Below, piece by piece: positions 1 through 8,580 of a DNA stretch of 26,908 nucleotides (its first letter is position 1; each line of letters starts with the position of its first letter). The stretch comes from Asterionellopsis glacialis. Lineage: Eukaryota; Bacillariophyta; Plagiogrammaphyceae; Rhaphoneidales; Asterionellopsidaceae. Position numbers and translations under genes: made by a program. The DNA lies in the NCBI GenBank assembly GCA_014885115.2, contig WKLE02001593.1:1-26908 (forward strand), in the 5' to 3' direction. Under the pieces are notes generated by a model. It was not told the origin of the DNA and did not search any database. It saw nothing but the letters and a program-made list of their open reading frames with translations.

Positions 1-73
1 AGAGAATGGCGCGCAAAACCTGAACTGACCCCCACTTCCTAAGTAAGTGCCTACGGCTGATTGTGAATGGACT

Positions 74-112
74 CCAGGTACCAGGTACAGGTACATACGA
101 GCTCGTACCTGG
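74..112. repeat. Short GGTAC-rich direct and inverted repeats
   Basis: CCAGGTAC occurs at 74-81 and again overlapping at 81-88. Its reverse complement GTACCTGG is at 105-112. The palindrome CGAGCTCG lies between them. Further GGTAC/GTACC words occur near 251, 445 and 520. No function is assigned. Confidence 0.5.
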
Positions 113-747
113 TATGCATGCTCTGCACTCAGGAGTTATTCATTGATAGTGCAGCATGCTAAATCTGTAGGACCTGATCAAAATGTTAACGGTCGAAGGA
201 CTACATTGATAGTTCTTACATGCCTGAATCATTTTTCAATATACAGTTATCTGGTACCTTGTAGAATCCATATAAATTTGATACAGTACGACGGTGTGGC
301 ATAAAATTATATTATATAAGAAAAACATGAACTCACTTATGAACCTTTGCAACTTTGCGGATGTGTGACATCATCTGAAAAATCCTTGTTCTCACAAAAC
401 AAAATAGAAGTAAACATGCCGAACTGTAAAAATACAATGAGTGTACCTGGTAAGATACACATACACGTAGCTGACGAGATAAAAAGAAGAAGAAAAGAGG
501 CTTAATTTTTAAAGGATACTGGTACTGTATAGAATAGTTGTTTCATTCAATCATCTGCAAGCACAAAAAAAATACAGAACTTTCAAACAAGTTTATTTTA
601 CAGATCCTCACAGCCGTGCTTGTTGCTAAAATGAAACCGGGCGATTGAGATGATGTATTCGACAATGCACCTGTTATAGGAGCACAATCGAATGATAATA
701 TGTAGTCCGCAAAAAAAAATCAAAACAATAATAATATTATGTGGCCA

Positions 748-777
748 TACAACTTTCAATTCGGCTTGAAAGTTGTA
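748..777. repeat. 12-bp perfect inverted repeat with 6-nt loop
   Basis: TACAACTTTCAA at 748-759 is the exact reverse complement of 766-777, with the loop TTCGGC between. The stem is AT-rich but uninterrupted. On the minus strand it falls about 120 nt downstream of the RAD51B-like stop codon, so it may fold in that transcript's 3' UTR. A role in RNA processing or stability is only a guess. Confidence 0.6.
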
Positions 778-899
778 CATGAGAAGTTGAAAGTTAAATC
801 TCGCCTTGTTTGGTTCTGCTTTCAATAATGTATTTTCGTTCGGGGTTTTGTTTCGTACATGTACAGTTTGTGGTGAAAATATATATGTTGCTCTCTATG

Positions 900-2584
900 T
901 TATAATTCCTTGAGACCTATAGATGTAACTTCGTACGCCATTCTAGAGTATCCTGATGTATTGCTTTTCACAAGTGTAGCTGTGCGAATGTGTCCTCTCT
1001 CGAATTTCCATGCAGCAGTATTGTTGTTATCGGCGTCCTCATAGGTTTTTCTTTTACTTGAGCTATGTGCTTCATCAAGAATAGTATTCAATCTATGAGG
1101 GTCTCTTTCGTGTTCTAGAAGTAATCGAGTAGACACGCAATGATGCCAAGAGGTTCCCAGAGCAGCACTGACAGCGACTAAATCACTCCCAATGCTGTTG
1201 TCGTTGGTGTCTGCAGTGTTGACGTCATCACCCATTAGATTCACACTTTTGGAATTTCGAATACCTGTAGCAGTATCGCCTCCTTGCTGTAGCCCAACTT
1301 GATTGATTACAACAACAGCAACTTGAAGTTGGTCAGCTACCCGTTTCAACATTTGTGCCACCTGGAATATTGCAGATACACGTTGTGGTGCAGATTCTTT
1401 CCCAAAGTCTCGTCTTGTTGGTGCAGCAATACTATCAAGTATAACAAGTCGCACAGGAAATTTTTGCACGGAAGTACAATCGTTGCTTGCTTGGTCTTCA
1501 ACTTCTTGATTCCGAAGAAGAATTTCTTCTTCTATATTAGCAACAACAGAAAGTAATTCATGAGTTGACCCAGGTGAGTGGACTGTAATATTTTCTAAAA
1601 CTTCTCTTGCACTTTTATACCGGGGCCCACTTGGACTGGAATTGTTGTTGCCTTCCTCTTCCTGTACAGAAATATCAATGTCAAAATTGTCTGAACCCAT
1701 GTAGGAAAAGTCTCCATCAGATGGCAATGCAGATGTGCTAATAGAAGTAGCATCACCAACCCCACCATTCGAATGAGTATGATTGCATGTTTTTACACGT
1801 TCTTCTGCAATTTCTTTCAAACGGTGTAAACTAAGTTTCTTTTCTGTATCAATATAGACGCACCCTTGATTATATCTTGCTGCAACAACACAAAGCTGTA
1901 ATGCCAATTGGGTCTTTCCAACTCCAGCCCTCCCCACAACTTCAGATATCGTCCCAATACGAAATCCACCCTTCAAACAAGAATCTAGAATGGACATACC
2001 CGATGATAAATATCGTTTGTGATTTACTCCTTCTTTTTCTTTTCTATTTGTCGTTGTTATTGTGCCATCCGTATTTGCCTCAGTAGCCTTCAAGAGATGA
2101 AATGCAGTAATGGGAGTTGGTGCACAACACTGGCATACGCGACTTATGAGTACTTCACATTCAGCTTTTTAGAATCAAATGACAGAGATATGGAGGTAGC
2201 AAAGGGTGAATAAGACGCAAAAAAGTAACAAAATCTAAAGATCTCAACAGAATGCAAAGACCCTAACAAACCGAAAATATCATTCATTTTCTTACCATGT
2301 ATCAAAAGTGGGTCTACTATACGCATCAATACCGTGGACGACAATTTTAAGAAATCTCCAACGGTAGTCACACCATGACTACCACCACTACCAGTAGTTG
2401 CAGTAAAATTCGCTTGCTTTAATTTCAAACAAATAGCATTACGTAGTTGTTCAGGATTCCGTGACAATGCTGCCGTTCCATCGTCATTTTCATTTTCCCC
2501 TTGTTGTGGTTGTGGCTGCTCTTGGACAAGATTTTCAAATACATGCAAAGGAAGTCGAGTAAGATTTCGGTGAGTCGCACTCAT
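900..2584 (-). CDS. RAD51B: RAD51 paralogue, RAD51B-like recombination protein (2 exons)
   Basis: Predicted 513-aa RecA/RAD51-fold ATPase of homologous recombination, nuclear by function. Exons on the minus strand are 2584-2296 and 2152-900. The 143-nt intron has GTAAG and AAG borders and a phase-1 junction that restores the frame. The ATG at 2584 is the first in-frame ATG; the frame opens further upstream only at a TTG. Residues about 75-117 resemble the RAD51B N-terminal domain (DFLKLS, then CAPTPITA). Walker A GRAGVGKT is at 170-177, YIDTE at about 195, and Walker B LVILD at 332-336. ALGTSW followed by STRLLLEH matches RAD51B better than XRCC3, which is the main alternative. Unusual low-complexity inserts lie in the N-terminus (about 20-45, Gln/Glu-rich) and between the Walker motifs (about 217-281, Asn/Ser/acidic). 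In the cell RAD51B works with RAD51C in loading RAD51 (known of the family, not seen here). Confidence 0.82.
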
Positions 2585-2813
2585 TATTATTTTTGTGAAC
2601 AAGAAGTTTGTTTGACCGAGAAGAGTAGAGGTATCAATTCAGGACACGCGCAAAGCCAGCGTCATGAAGAAGGTGGTATGAAGAACAATGGTGCGAAACA
2701 TAATGAATATGTTGATGATGGTTGTCGACCACAACAAGGAATGAAAGTTCCCGCCGTCATGGATCTTCCGCCATCCGTAGAAACCGTAAGGAACCAGTAC
2801 AGTACGCGGTTCC

Positions 2814-2818
2814 AAAAA
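2814..2818 (-). terminator. Pol III T-run terminator of tRNA-Arg
   Basis: Two nt past the tRNA 3' end the minus strand reads TTTTT, the standard RNA polymerase III stop. A GGAACC/GGTTCC inverted repeat (2790-2795, 2808-2813) follows it. Confidence 0.7.
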
Positions 2819-2820
2819 GT

Positions 2821-2892
2821 TACGGTATGCAAGATTCGAACTCGCGGCCTTCCGAATCGGAATCGGATGCGCTACCACTGCGCCAATACCGC
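2821..2892 (-). tRNA. tRNA-Arg, anticodon CCG
   Basis: A complete 72-nt cloverleaf without intron, read by hand. The acceptor stem is GCGGTAT/ATACCGT with a terminal G1-U72 wobble and discriminator A. The D stem is GCGC/GCGC. The anticodon stem is TCCGA/TCGGA with loop TTCCGAT, giving anticodon CCG (codon CGG, Arg). The T stem is GCGAG/CTTGC with loop TTCGAAT. The internal A box (TGGCGCAGTGG) and B box (AGTTCGAATCT) are present, and the CCA end is not encoded, as expected for a eukaryotic nuclear gene. It lies 236 nt upstream of the RAD51B-like start on the same strand. Confidence 0.93.
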
Positions 2893-3545
2893 AACGGTAA
2901 ACACCTGACACAGCAAAAATTGGAAAGATATAAACTCTGGCGAAGTTTCACCGGAACTGCTGATCCACCAAATACAACCTTTTATAGCAAAGAAAGTCTC
3001 TCTCTTTAGACTAGAACTATATCCCACTGCTGCTTCTCTCTATTGTAGACATGAATCGTTCTCTATTCAGAAATAAAATTGTTGCATCAGAGTTTTTTTT
3101 CGAAACGAAGTGATGATTCAGAGAGGCACAGAATCACAAGGGAATGAGAAATCATTAGGATCGTAGTTCAGCAAATTGTAAAATAAAGATCTTTTGTAGA
3201 CCCCATGGGAAAAAAGTCCTACTTTCCAAAATTGATTTGATGAACCACCCTACGAGTCTACAGAAATCCTATCAATCGTTGCATTGGCTCTTTCATACTT
3301 CTGTCCCATGAGAGTGGAAGAAAGCTCCATTTTCAATTCAAAATAAACTTTTGGTTTGCTCGTACCAATACGATCAACTTCCACTAGACTCTGTTCTTTT
3401 TTCATAACTTTTACTTTCCTTTAAGTTTATTGGAGCTATTATGTTTGCCCTGCTTGATAAGAAAATACATGACTGTTGCAGAGAGTTAAACAGATTGTGT
3501 GGGATTAATATTTTTAGTTTATTTATTTGTTCCATACGATCAAGC
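2893..3545. other. Intergenic region between tRNA-Arg and eL18
   Basis: 653 nt holding the upstream flank of the tRNA and the 3' flank of the eL18 gene. Open frames entering it are shadows of the flanking genes. No further gene or clear repeat was seen. Confidence 0.6.
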
Positions 3546-4124
3546 TTAAACCTTGAAACCACGGGAAGAACGACGACCACGAGCGCGTTCGAACTTGCGT
3601 CCCTTGGAGCGGACATATGGCTTGACACCATCGTGAGTGTGGGGGTTGGTGACAGAGGTGCTGTGTCCAAAGTGGGCAAGAGCGGAGCGGCTTTTTGGGC
3701 CACGAAGGAGAACGGTATCAGTTCCCTTGGGTGCGCGAAGAGCGAGTTGATCAAAGGTGATGCATTCTCCACCGGCAGCTTCGATGCGCTTTCGGGCATT
3801 CTCGGTGAAACCAAGAGCACAGACAGACATCTTGGGGCATTCCATCATACGAACATCGTCGGTAACCTTTCCAACAATAACGGCGGTCTTTCCATCCTTG
3901 TTGGTCATGTACTTAGCAAGACGGTTGAGGCCAATTGGTGGCTGATTGACCTTACTCATGTGCAGACGCTTGACAACAGTAGCACAGAATTTAGAATCAG
4001 TACGACGAGCCAAGAACTTGTAAAGCTTGATCAAAAGCTTGTTGTAAGGGTTGGCGGTCTTAACGAGCTTGGTGGAGCTCTTGTGGCCTACACGGCGTCC
4101 TCCGGCTTTCAAGTCAATTCCCAT
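3546..4124 (-). CDS. RPL18: 60S ribosomal protein eL18
   Basis: Intronless 192-aa cytosolic large-subunit ribosomal protein. Length and sequence match eukaryotic L18. The frame starts MGIDLKAGG and carries [39 protein letters not shown] and LTFDQLAL-type blocks (here ITFDQLAL at about residues 121-128). It ends in the very conserved [18 protein letters not shown] just before the stop. The frame stays open for 34 codons upstream of ATG 4124, but that part has no counterpart in the family, and the AAAAAAG leader before ATG 4124 makes it the natural start. The gene is divergent from the plastid membrane-protein gene, with 674 nt between the two start codons. Confidence 0.96.
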   Translation of the reverse strand: MGIDLKAGGRRVGHKSSTKLVKTANPYNKLLIKLYKFLARRTDSKFCATVVKRLHMSKVNQPPIGLNRLAKYMTNKDGKTAVIVGKVTDDVRMMECPKMSVCALGFTENARKRIEAAGGECITFDQLALRAPKGTDTVLLRGPKSRSALAHFGHSTSVTNPHTHDGVKPYVRSKGRKFERARGRRSSRGFKV

Positions 4125-4798
4125 CTTTTTTCGGAAAATTAGAGTGAAATCAATAGCAAATGAAAACGTTAGCAACAGCAAAGATCTCAGTAAGAACGGT
4201 AAACACGAATTGTTGTTCAACGCCACAGAGTTGTCTCCATTCTAAACATCGGACCCAACACCACCAAGCGTTTTTTTAAAGAAGTTTCAGCTGCACGTAG
4301 AATCGCGCATGAAACGACAGACCAAAACACTGTCGACCATGATGAAAGATCGTTCTATTGCACCGTTCCGACGCCTTCCACATCTCATTGTTTTGCATAT
4401 GGATCATTAATACACCATGATTACATTTCGCCGGCAAACTGTCATTTCACCATTCCACAAGCGCACATTTCACCATCGCGATCGCACCTTTCAAGCGTTT
4501 TCTTGAGTCAAAGCAGCAACTGTGTTGGGCAGACAGCTGTTGGAGGACTCCGGTAGAAAACCAGTAGAGATGTACTAGATTTTAGTAAGTAAAGGGTAAG
4601 CAAAAGGGTGGAGAGTAAAAGCGTCTGTACGCCGGTCTCCAAAAAACATTTTCCAAAAATAACTTTAACTCTTTCAATCACTCAAAACATCGAACAACAC
4701 GTCATACATCAGACTTGAGATTTTTTTTCTCCCTCCACATGAGCCAACACGGAACACGCAACACAGCACAAATTCGTCATCTGCCCCATGAAAGGACG
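4125..4798. promoter_or_regulatory. Divergent promoter region with direct repeats
   Basis: 674 nt between the divergent eL18 and DUF2301-like start codons, so it must hold both promoters. The 11-mer CATTTCACCAT occurs at 4443-4453 and 4466-4476, and a related CATTTCGCC is at 4424-4432. The palindrome GCGATCGC follows. Spacing of about 20 nt would suit repeated factor sites, but no known factor is recognised. Confidence 0.45.
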
Positions 4799-5686
4799 AT
4801 GACAATTGTTGCAACGCTAGTATTCCAATCAATTTTTGCTTTTCTTATCAAGAACTCAAGTGCGTTCAGTGTTCTTCCGTCAGCAAAGCCATCATCTATT
4901 AGAATCCCTCCAAAACTTCAAAATCGGCCTGTCCTTGACAAAACTTTTTCCAATAATCTATGCCTTTTTGCGTCCAAAAAAGAAGATGAAGACATCATGG
5001 TTGATCAAACTACTGCCGAAAATCCGAACATTGAAAATGAAATTGTTTCAGTTTTTGATCGAATAAGAGTTCTAAGTTATCGTTCAACTCTGTTTTTAAC
5101 ATCCCTTGGTTTCTTAGTATCCTGCGCTGTAACATTGCTTCAAGATTCGGGGCTTGGATACGATACGGTTGTTTCATTACAACAATCATCACATGTCACA
5201 ATTATCTGGGGATCCTGTCTGACATTACTAACAATACCTCCATTACTAAGTTCCGATTCCGAGGTGAAATCAAATAACACCTCCACGGACTTGACTATTT
5301 TGACTATTTTGAACAAGATCATTCCAATCCTTGCAGTTTTCGCCATTCTATTCGAGTTGATAATTGCGATCCAAGCTAATCTTTCTATTGATGAAACAAC
5401 TATAGTAGAGATATCACCATCTGTAACTGCAGATCCAATCTCTGCTGTACTTTTATCAGTGGTCTGTGTACGGGAAATTTTATACTATGGTATTGGGTTC
5501 AAGGTTGAGGCAGTAGTCGCAATTGCTTTATTTTTGGGACAAGCCTTGATCCCAGATCTACCAGAATTTGTGACAACGTCTGGACTTGCACTAGCATTGT
5601 TAGTACTCTCAGTTGGAAAAGTGTTTGAGCCTATCCAAACAGACCTCATTCCCGATAAGAGCTCGTTCTTTGTAAAGGATATATAG
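4799..5686 (+). CDS. Plastid-targeted DUF2301-like integral membrane protein
   Basis: Predicted 295-aa multi-pass membrane protein without visible introns. The ATG at 4799 gives a hydrophobic signal peptide (MTIVATLVFQSIFAFLIK) then NSSAF at residues 19-23. That is the stramenopile plastid motif with Phe at +1, so import to the plastid is likely. An upstream in-frame ATG at 4739 would add a non-hydrophobic stretch and spoil the signal. About six hydrophobic segments follow from residue ~85. The C-terminal pattern (a VREILYYGIGF segment, then KVFEPIQ..L.PDKSSFF near the end) recalls the DUF2301 family of cyanobacteria and plastids, which typically ends in a GDKSVF-type block. That match is from memory and moderate. 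Function in DUF2301 proteins is not known to me; a thylakoid or envelope location is inference. Confidence 0.7.
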   Translation: MTIVATLVFQSIFAFLIKNSSAFSVLPSAKPSSIRIPPKLQNRPVLDKTFSNNLCLFASKKEDEDIMVDQTTAENPNIENEIVSVFDRIRVLSYRSTLFLTSLGFLVSCAVTLLQDSGLGYDTVVSLQQSSHVTIIWGSCLTLLTIPPLLSSDSEVKSNNTSTDLTILTILNKIIPILAVFAILFELIIAIQANLSIDETTIVEISPSVTADPISAVLLSVVCVREILYYGIGFKVEAVVAIALFLGQALIPDLPEFVTTSGLALALLVLSVGKVFEPIQTDLIPDKSSFFVKDI

Positions 5687-6389
5687 CATGAAGGATTTGA
5701 AGGAATAAAGTAGATCTCCTTTCACCACGAATCATGTAAACTTTTAAATATAAAATCTCACTGCTTTTACATTAGAGAAAAATGGTAGAATTCAGGAACT
5801 TTCGAAGCCACACATTTTTTTATTTTTTGGTACTTGAATTTTGATGTCACTTCAAATTGGACCCGTTCAAGTGAAATTTCAATTCCACTAATAGTGTGCG
5901 GGATACTGTCGACGATACATTGATTTTTAGTCTGGTCGCATCAAAGAACCTGCATGGTAGAAATTTACAAAAGTTGGCTTCGATGTGCTTCAAAATTTAC
6001 CAACAAAGCCCATCACTGCTCACATTGCACACAATATTATGGAAAGTTGACGTGATAAGAAAGCAAAGAAAATCATTTTTGACTCACTCGACTAAATCAA
6101 AAAGTGTCCAAAAACCCATCATTCTCCCAACACATACGCCATCACAATATCTCGTGCCAACAGACATCGCACTTCATCAAGTATCATCTAGGTTTCCAGC
6201 TTCATAAAGAACCTTGGACAGGTTTTGGCACAGGTCTACGTTACAATTTCAACTGTAATCCTTTCTTTGATATTTCCAGTGCACGTCAAAAACCGTTCAG
6301 ATACACTTACTTTGAAGCGCTTGACTGATCGTTTGGCGTGAATTCTTTTGTGTACTTCAAATTGAATTATATCATAGTTACAGAATATC
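5687..6389. other. Intergenic region, no gene recognised
   Basis: 703 nt of AT-rich DNA between two plus-strand genes. The largest open frame (5896-6207) begins at GTG and looks like no known protein. A loose inverted repeat (TCACTT/AAGTGA) lies near 5847-5876. Presumably this is 3' UTR of the upstream gene and promoter of the ATP-grasp gene. Confidence 0.5.
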
Positions 6390-8102
6390 ATGTTGAATTG
6401 CAACGGGATTATTATTGTTGCATTCAAGCTTCTATCTGTATGTGGGTTTCTCGTAGAATCAAAAAGTTCATTTGTGGAAAATAGTCGTTTCCTACCACCG
6501 TCACCCTTCAATTTATATTCCGAAAACAAGCAGCGTTTTTTGTATTCAATACGTGGTGGGAATCAAGAAGAAGAAATTACCAACTCTGCTAAAGCAACCT
6601 TGAATTATAATCTTTCCCCGTCTTATCAAGTACCTGATATTTGGAGTAAAGGTAAAAAGAGAGGTTTAGTATTGGTCGATGCCTTCTGTCCTTATCATGG
6701 ATTGTATTTGTCAGAAGTTGCTAAGGAGGTCTATGGTGCAGGCGTTGTTCACGTATTGAGCAACTATATGGGTGGATTCTTTCGTCTAAAAGGAGATTCA
6801 GAAGATGCAGAATTACTAACGAGCGAAATGCCAACAGATGTAGCATCATTGGAGGATTGGAAACGAAAAATCCCGTTCGAAATAGTGGGCCTTATTTGTG
6901 AATCAGATGCTGGGTTGGAAGATGCAGAGAAATTTGGTACCGCACTTAATTTAGCCAATCATGACGGAGTCAATTCCGCAAGAAGGAATAAGTTTCAAAT
7001 GAACGAAGCATGTGCAAAAAATGGACTTTTGGTTGTAAAACAAAAACTATGTGAAACCATTCATGAAGCTCGTGATTTTGCTCGATCCCTGGGGGTTGTA
7101 GATGATGCTCAGGGTGTAGCACTAGACATTGAGACTGTTTCGGAAACTGTCCAGGATAGTCAAAACAGTGACGAATTTCTTAAGACAGGTGTCCTTGGCC
7201 GAGGGACCAACACCATTTCAACCAATTGCCCACATTGTATTGTGAAACCATTTAGAGGATCCGCATCTGACGATGTCTTTCTCTGTAAAGATATTCATGA
7301 ATTAGATCTTGCTTTTGAAACGATAAAGGGGTCCACAGTATTTGGAGAACCAAAGAACAAGCACGAGGCGGTACTGGTTCAGGAGTTTGCTTCGGGGACA
7401 GAGTATGCATTGGATACTGTCAGTAAGAATGGAGAGCATAAGATTGCTGCTCTTTGGAGGTACGATAAGAGACCAGCCAACGGAGCTCCATTCGTTTACC
7501 ATGCCACTGAACTTGTTGATGCCAATACTGAGACAGGAAAGTCGATTTGTGAGTACACTAAAAAGGTGTTAGATGCATTGGGAATCAGTTGGGGTATGAC
7601 TCACACTGAAGTTATATTTCGGGATGGCGTTGGACCACGCCTTGTAGAAGTAAATTGCCGCCAACATAATATGGATTTCATCCCCTTAACCATGGCTGCT
7701 GTTGGGTATAATACGTTGGATATGTTACTGTCAGCATACTTGGGGGGCGAAAATGACGATTTTTACCCACCTGACACTGATCAATTGCGTCTTGATTGGG
7801 AAGAACTGCCTGATATTCCATCTACCCGTGTTTATGGTGCCATGGTGCATTTGGTTTGCCATGCAAAAGGCACATTAGTTGGACTGAATATGGATGCTTT
7901 GAGTGAAATCGCAGAACTAGAGAGTGTGCGCGATAAGGAGATTTATCCTTCTTTTGCAGAAGTTGGAAACCCCATTGAACCTACAATAAACATTAAAACT
8001 GATGCTGGGTGGATTCACTTGGTGCATTTTGACAAGGACACATTTAAAAAAGATTATGAGCGGATAGTTGAACTGATGCCAGTCCTGTTTGAGGTCGAAT
8101 AG
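6390..8102 (+). CDS. ATP-grasp domain ligase, substrate unknown
   Basis: Intronless 570-aa protein. An N-terminal hydrophobic stretch (residues 6-21) suggests a signal or anchor. A substrate-binding-like region follows (residues ~92-215, starting GLVLVDAFCPYHG), then the ATP-grasp fold. Visible ATP-grasp features are the Lys-bearing CIVKPFRGSASDD (K286), LVQEFASGTEYALD (E332, E338), and the metal-binding block HTEVIFRDGVGPRLVEVNCR (E407, E420, N422). The layout resembles bacterial L-amino-acid ligases and carnosine-synthase-type enzymes, which join a carboxylate to an amine through an acyl phosphate. The real substrate cannot be read from sequence. It might be a small-molecule or peptide maker; whether it is plastid, ER or secreted is unclear because no clean A-F cleavage site is seen. 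Confidence 0.85.
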   Translation: MLNCNGIIIVAFKLLSVCGFLVESKSSFVENSRFLPPSPFNLYSENKQRFLYSIRGGNQEEEITNSAKATLNYNLSPSYQVPDIWSKGKKRGLVLVDAFCPYHGLYLSEVAKEVYGAGVVHVLSNYMGGFFRLKGDSEDAELLTSEMPTDVASLEDWKRKIPFEIVGLICESDAGLEDAEKFGTALNLANHDGVNSARRNKFQMNEACAKNGLLVVKQKLCETIHEARDFARSLGVVDDAQGVALDIETVSETVQDSQNSDEFLKTGVLGRGTNTISTNCPHCIVKPFRGSASDDVFLCKDIHELDLAFETIKGSTVFGEPKNKHEAVLVQEFASGTEYALDTVSKNGEHKIAALWRYDKRPANGAPFVYHATELVDANTETGKSICEYTKKVLDALGISWGMTHTEVIFRDGVGPRLVEVNCRQHNMDFIPLTMAAVGYNTLDMLLSAYLGGENDDFYPPDTDQLRLDWEELPDIPSTRVYGAMVHLVCHAKGTLVGLNMDALSEIAELESVRDKEIYPSFAEVGNPIEPTINIKTDAGWIHLVHFDKDTFKKDYERIVELMPVLFEVE

Positions 8103-8580
8103 AAGACGTAAGATAATTTTTTCACAATTTTATTGAAGTGTCTCCTTGTACTTGAATCGCAAACCCCTTTTGCTTTCGGGGTGGACGTCGTGATTTATGA
8201 TGCAATCCAAATCCGAAATATTCATGGTAGTTAACGAGGATGGACAAAAAGAAAAATGAGCTCGTGTCAAATAATAGGTACTATTAAAGTCTTACAGTAG
8301 TACAAAAAATACATAATAATTAAGTAGAAAAGACTAAATCGAAAATCAATTCTTTTAGCAGCATCTGTCCAAGTCTGTCTGTCCGCCTGCACCATTCTAG
8401 GAACCCGCCAACCAGTCATCGCCCCCTCCAGAAACATCAGACGTGACAAGAGCAATAATGAATTGCACCCGTGTTATGAGCGCTCTTGTGTGTTGCGAAA
8501 GACACGACACTCATTCCTTCATCTAGTCCTACTCTGCGTGTCATTGATGTTCTGTCCCGAGTCGTGGCATTGAACAGCCG
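8103..8580. other. Intergenic region, presumed promoter of SUA5
   Basis: 478 nt with no plausible coding frame (8267-8455 minus and similar frames lack family features). It should hold the ATP-grasp 3' UTR and the Sua5 promoter. No repeat of note. Confidence 0.5.

Larger units (their letters stand above)
1..899. other. Intergenic region, no gene recognised
   Basis: AT-rich stretch downstream of the RAD51B-like gene. The open frames here are short, start at GTG or TTG rather than ATG, and resemble no family. It holds GGTACC-rich short repeats near 74-112 and a 12-bp hairpin at 748-777, listed separately. The hairpin is 123 nt past the RAD51B-like stop and could lie in its 3' UTR. Confidence 0.6.

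Noticed and set aside
1219..1227. Full CRE-like TGACGTCA word
   Set aside because: It lies inside the RAD51B-like coding sequence and is most likely chance.
900..2584. XRCC3 as the identity of the RAD51 paralogue
   Set aside because: Considered first because of GKTQLALQLC and RLVILDSIAAP. The N-terminal DFLKLS/CAP block, YIDTE followed by EIAE, and ALGTSW with TRLLL fit RAD51B better from memory. A phylogeny should settle it.
2722..3009. 95-codon plus-strand frame
   Set aside because: It runs through the tRNA-Arg gene and resembles nothing.
3441..4142. 233-codon open frame on the plus strand
   Set aside because: It lies antisense to eL18, an unmistakable ribosomal protein, has no family resemblance, and exists because of that gene's codon bias.
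5896..6207. 103-codon plus-strand frame
   Set aside because: It starts at GTG, has no recognisable domain, and lies in AT-rich intergenic DNA.
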